8,012 nt of DNA from an uncultured Erysipelotrichaceae bacterium (lineage in GTDB: Bacteria > Bacillota_I > Bacilli_A > RF39 > UBA660). Position numbers and translations under genes: made by a program. Location of the stretch: NCBI GenBank assembly GCA_902766875.1, contig CACXFI010000114.1, positions 1-8,012 on the forward strand, read 5' to 3'. Below, one piece after another: positions 6,492-8,012 of the stretch. Position 1 is the stretch's first letter, and every line of letters starts with the position of its first letter. Under the pieces are notes generated by a model. The model was not told where the DNA came from, searched no databases, and was given only the letters and a program-made list of their open reading frames with translations.

Positions 6492-6533
6492 ATTATAACA
6501 TAAATATTATAATATTTAACAAAAAATTAACAA
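6492..6533 (-). promoter_or_regulatory. Promoter region of queA, with two TATAAT boxes
   Basis: On the minus strand a perfect TATAAT (6497-6492) is preceded by TG and one base, giving an extended -10 (TGTTATAAT); the start site would be near 6485 and the leader about 30 bases. A -35-like TTGTTA lies at 6522-6517 but with a long 19-base spacer. A second TATAAT (6511-6506) has its own TTGTTA (6533-6528) with a 16-base spacer. The upstream copy overlaps the T tract of the ligA terminator. The downstream extended -10 is the better candidate. Confidence 0.6.
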
Positions 6534-6555
6534 AAAAAAGAGTTTAATAACTCTT
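6530..6555 (-). terminator. Intrinsic terminator of ligA
   Basis: Read on the minus strand, AAGAGTT (6555-6549), loop ATTA (6548-6545) and AACTCTT (6544-6538) form a seven-base perfect stem followed by a run of T (6537-6532), with more T beyond a short break. The stem begins inside the TAA stop codon of ligA (6556-6554). It separates ligA from the queA unit. A plus-strand T-rich stretch also follows, but no plus-strand gene needs it. Confidence 0.85.
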
Positions 6556-8012
6556 ATTTTATTTTTTCTAGAAATTCTTCTTCATTCCAAATAGGTATTC
6601 CTAAGTTAATAGCTTTATCATATTTACTTCCAGGATTATCTCCTACTATAACTGCTGTTGTTTTTTTACTAACAGAACTACTAACTTTACCACCAAAGTT
6701 TTCTATTATTTCACTAGCTTTATCTCTTGTTATATTAAGAAGGGTTCCTGTTAAGACAAAGGTTTTATCTCTAAATTCTTCTTTATCTATTTCATTATTG
6801 TTAATATATTCCATATTAACATTTAATTCTTTTAATTTATTGATATTATTTATATTATCTTTATCTTCAAAATAGTTTCTAATATTCTCTGCTATTATAG
6901 GGCCTATATCATTAATAGAAGTTAATTCTTCATAAGTAGCATTAATAAAGTTATCCATAGTTTTATATCTTCTAGCTAGAACTTTAGCTGTTTTATTGCC
7001 TACTTGTTTTATACCTAATCCAAAGATTAATCTTTCTAGAGAATTATGTTTACTATTTTCTATAGCTTTACTTAAGTTATCAATACTTTTTAATCCATAT
7101 CCTTCATATTGGATTAATTTATCTTTATAATTATCGAAATTATAGATATCAACTATATTTTTTAAGAATCCATAATTATAAAAGTCTTCTACAACACTAT
7201 CTCCTAATCCTTCTATATTCATGGCATCTCTAGAAGCAAAATGAATTAGGCTTTCTACTTTTCTAGCTGGGCAATTATTATTAGGGCAGAAATAATCTGC
7301 TTCTTCTTCTTTTCTTACTACTTTAGTTCCACATTGTGGACATTTATCTAACATAGTAAATGGTATTTCTTTACCTGTTCTTCTTTCTTTTAAGGAATAA
7401 TCTACAGCAGGGATAATATCTCCTGCTTTATGAATTGATACTATATCTCCTACTCTTATATCTTTACTAACTATATAATCTTCATTATGAAGGGTAGCTC
7501 TTTTAACAGTAGTTCCTGCTACTAAGACTGGTTCTAAGACAGCATTAGGAGTTATTTGGCCAGTTCTACCTACAGTAAAGATAATATCTATTAGCCTAGT
7601 TAGAACTACCTCTGGAGGAAACTTATAAGCGATACACCATTTAGGATACTTAGAAGTATAACCTAATTTATTTTGCATATCGATACTATCTACTTTAACA
7701 ACAACACCATCTATATCATAAGGTAGTTCTTTTCTAATATTACCTTTATCTTCAATAAATTTTAATATTCCTTCTACATCATCTACTATCCTATTATTGG
7801 GATTTACTCTAAATCCTAATTCTTTCATAAATTCTAAAGATTCATTATGAGTCTTTAATCCATAATCTTCTGGATTAGGTAAATGATAAATCCAAGCTTC
7901 TAATTTTCTTTTAGCACATACTTTACTATCTAATTGTTTAACACTACCAGAAGCAGCATTACGACAATTTTGAAATAATGGTAAATTATCTTTTTCTCTT
8001 TCTTTATTAAGA
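6554..8012 (-). CDS. ligA: NAD+-dependent DNA ligase LigA, 5'-truncated by the window edge
   Basis: Seals nicks in double-stranded DNA during replication and repair, using NAD+. The frame is open from 8011 down to the TAA at 6554: 485 residues, against about 670 for the family, so roughly 180-190 N-terminal residues are missing, including the Ia domain and the AMP-accepting lysine of the KxDG motif. The ATG at 7828 is internal, because the 61 codons before it encode conserved LigA sequence (NCRNAASGSVKQLD, then KLEAWIYHLPNPEDYGLK). In fragment numbering: DGVVVKV 101-107 and AYKFPPE 128-134 complete the nucleotidyltransferase domain; the OB fold follows (VGRTGQITPNAVLEPV, 147-162); a Cys4 zinc finger has C224, C227, C242 and C247; helix-hairpin-helix repeats lie about 260-380; the BRCT domain is about 411-485 (FVLTGTL, W475). 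The sequence shows no internal stop or frameshift. Confidence 0.98.
   Translation of the reverse strand, partial: LNKEREKDNLPLFQNCRNAASGSVKQLDSKVCAKRKLEAWIYHLPNPEDYGLKTHNESLEFMKELGFRVNPNNRIVDDVEGILKFIEDKGNIRKELPYDIDGVVVKVDSIDMQNKLGYTSKYPKWCIAYKFPPEVVLTRLIDIIFTVGRTGQITPNAVLEPVLVAGTTVKRATLHNEDYIVSKDIRVGDIVSIHKAGDIIPAVDYSLKERRTGKEIPFTMLDKCPQCGTKVVRKEEEADYFCPNNNCPARKVESLIHFASRDAMNIEGLGDSVVEDFYNYGFLKNIVDIYNFDNYKDKLIQYEGYGLKSIDNLSKAIENSKHNSLERLIFGLGIKQVGNKTAKVLARRYKTMDNFINATYEELTSINDIGPIIAENIRNYFEDKDNINNINKLKELNVNMEYINNNEIDKEEFRDKTFVLTGTLLNITRDKASEIIENFGGKVSSSVSKKTTAVIVGDNPGSKYDKAINLGIPIWNEEEFLEKIK

Noticed and set aside
6478..6529. Riboswitch (for example a preQ1 type) before queA
   Set aside because: The likely leader is only about 30 bases and AT-only in most positions, with no pseudoknot or C-rich pocket sequence visible.
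6554..7828. ligA as a complete 424-residue gene
   Set aside because: The frame continues upstream to the window edge with conserved ligase sequence, so ATG 7828 is internal.
1..8012. Mycoplasma-type genetic code (UGA as Trp)
   Set aside because: All seven conserved frames run without in-frame TGA, and the Trp codons checked in the platform gene, rpoD, queA and ligA are TGG.
1..8012. Mobile element, CRISPR array, prophage or defence island
   Set aside because: There are no transposase, integrase or Cas-like frames, no spaced direct repeats and no long inverted repeats. Gene content is core housekeeping throughout.

Overview
The window is AT-rich DNA (G+C under about a third by eye) carrying a run of bacterial housekeeping genes, almost all on the minus strand. 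Purine-rich Shine-Dalgarno sites, a SigA-type sigma factor, a TrmK, a YqfQ/VrrA-like protein, TAA as the only stop codon used, and Trp encoded by TGG wherever checked all point to a low-GC Firmicute. My inference is an uncultured member of Bacilli near the Erysipelotrichia/RF39/Mollicutes branch, using the standard bacterial code rather than the mycoplasma UGA=Trp code. The species cannot be named from this window.

Layout, in the direction of minus-strand transcription (right to left): (1) 8012-6554, the C-terminal two-thirds or so of NAD+-dependent DNA ligase LigA, cut by the window edge and closed by a clear intrinsic terminator. (2) A promoter, then queA (6455-5430), dnaG (5351-3624), rpoD/sigA (3624-2524) and trmK (2531-1872). 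The last three overlap by 1 and 8 bases and are probably translationally coupled. (3) One plus-strand gene, a yqfQ/vrrA-like ORF (1514-1879), whose end overlaps the end of trmK tail to tail. (4) A compact divergent promoter region (about 1429-1513). (5) A pilC/comGB-type inner-membrane platform gene (1410-79) followed after 18 bases by the first 20 codons of a prepilin peptidase gene (60-1), cut by the left edge.

Functionally, LigA, DnaG and SigA form a replication/transcription core. dnaG-rpoD recalls the classical macromolecular synthesis operon, but rpsU is not present and queA precedes dnaG. QueA and TrmK both modify tRNA (queuosine at position 34, m1A at position 22). The left end belongs to a type IV pilus, type II secretion or competence pseudopilus system, because platform protein and prepilin peptidase are both dedicated to that machinery. 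The yqfQ-like gene beside trmK and sigA matches the neighbourhood of yqfQ in Bacillus, which supports its weak sequence identification.

I see no mobile element, CRISPR array, phage gene, tRNA or rRNA, and no gene set that looks like an undescribed defence or metabolic system. The points most worth checking are the yqfQ/vrrA-like gene (position, short 12-base tandem repeat, overlap with trmK), the small pilus operon with its divergent promoter, and the ligA reading frame, which continues upstream of its apparent ATG.
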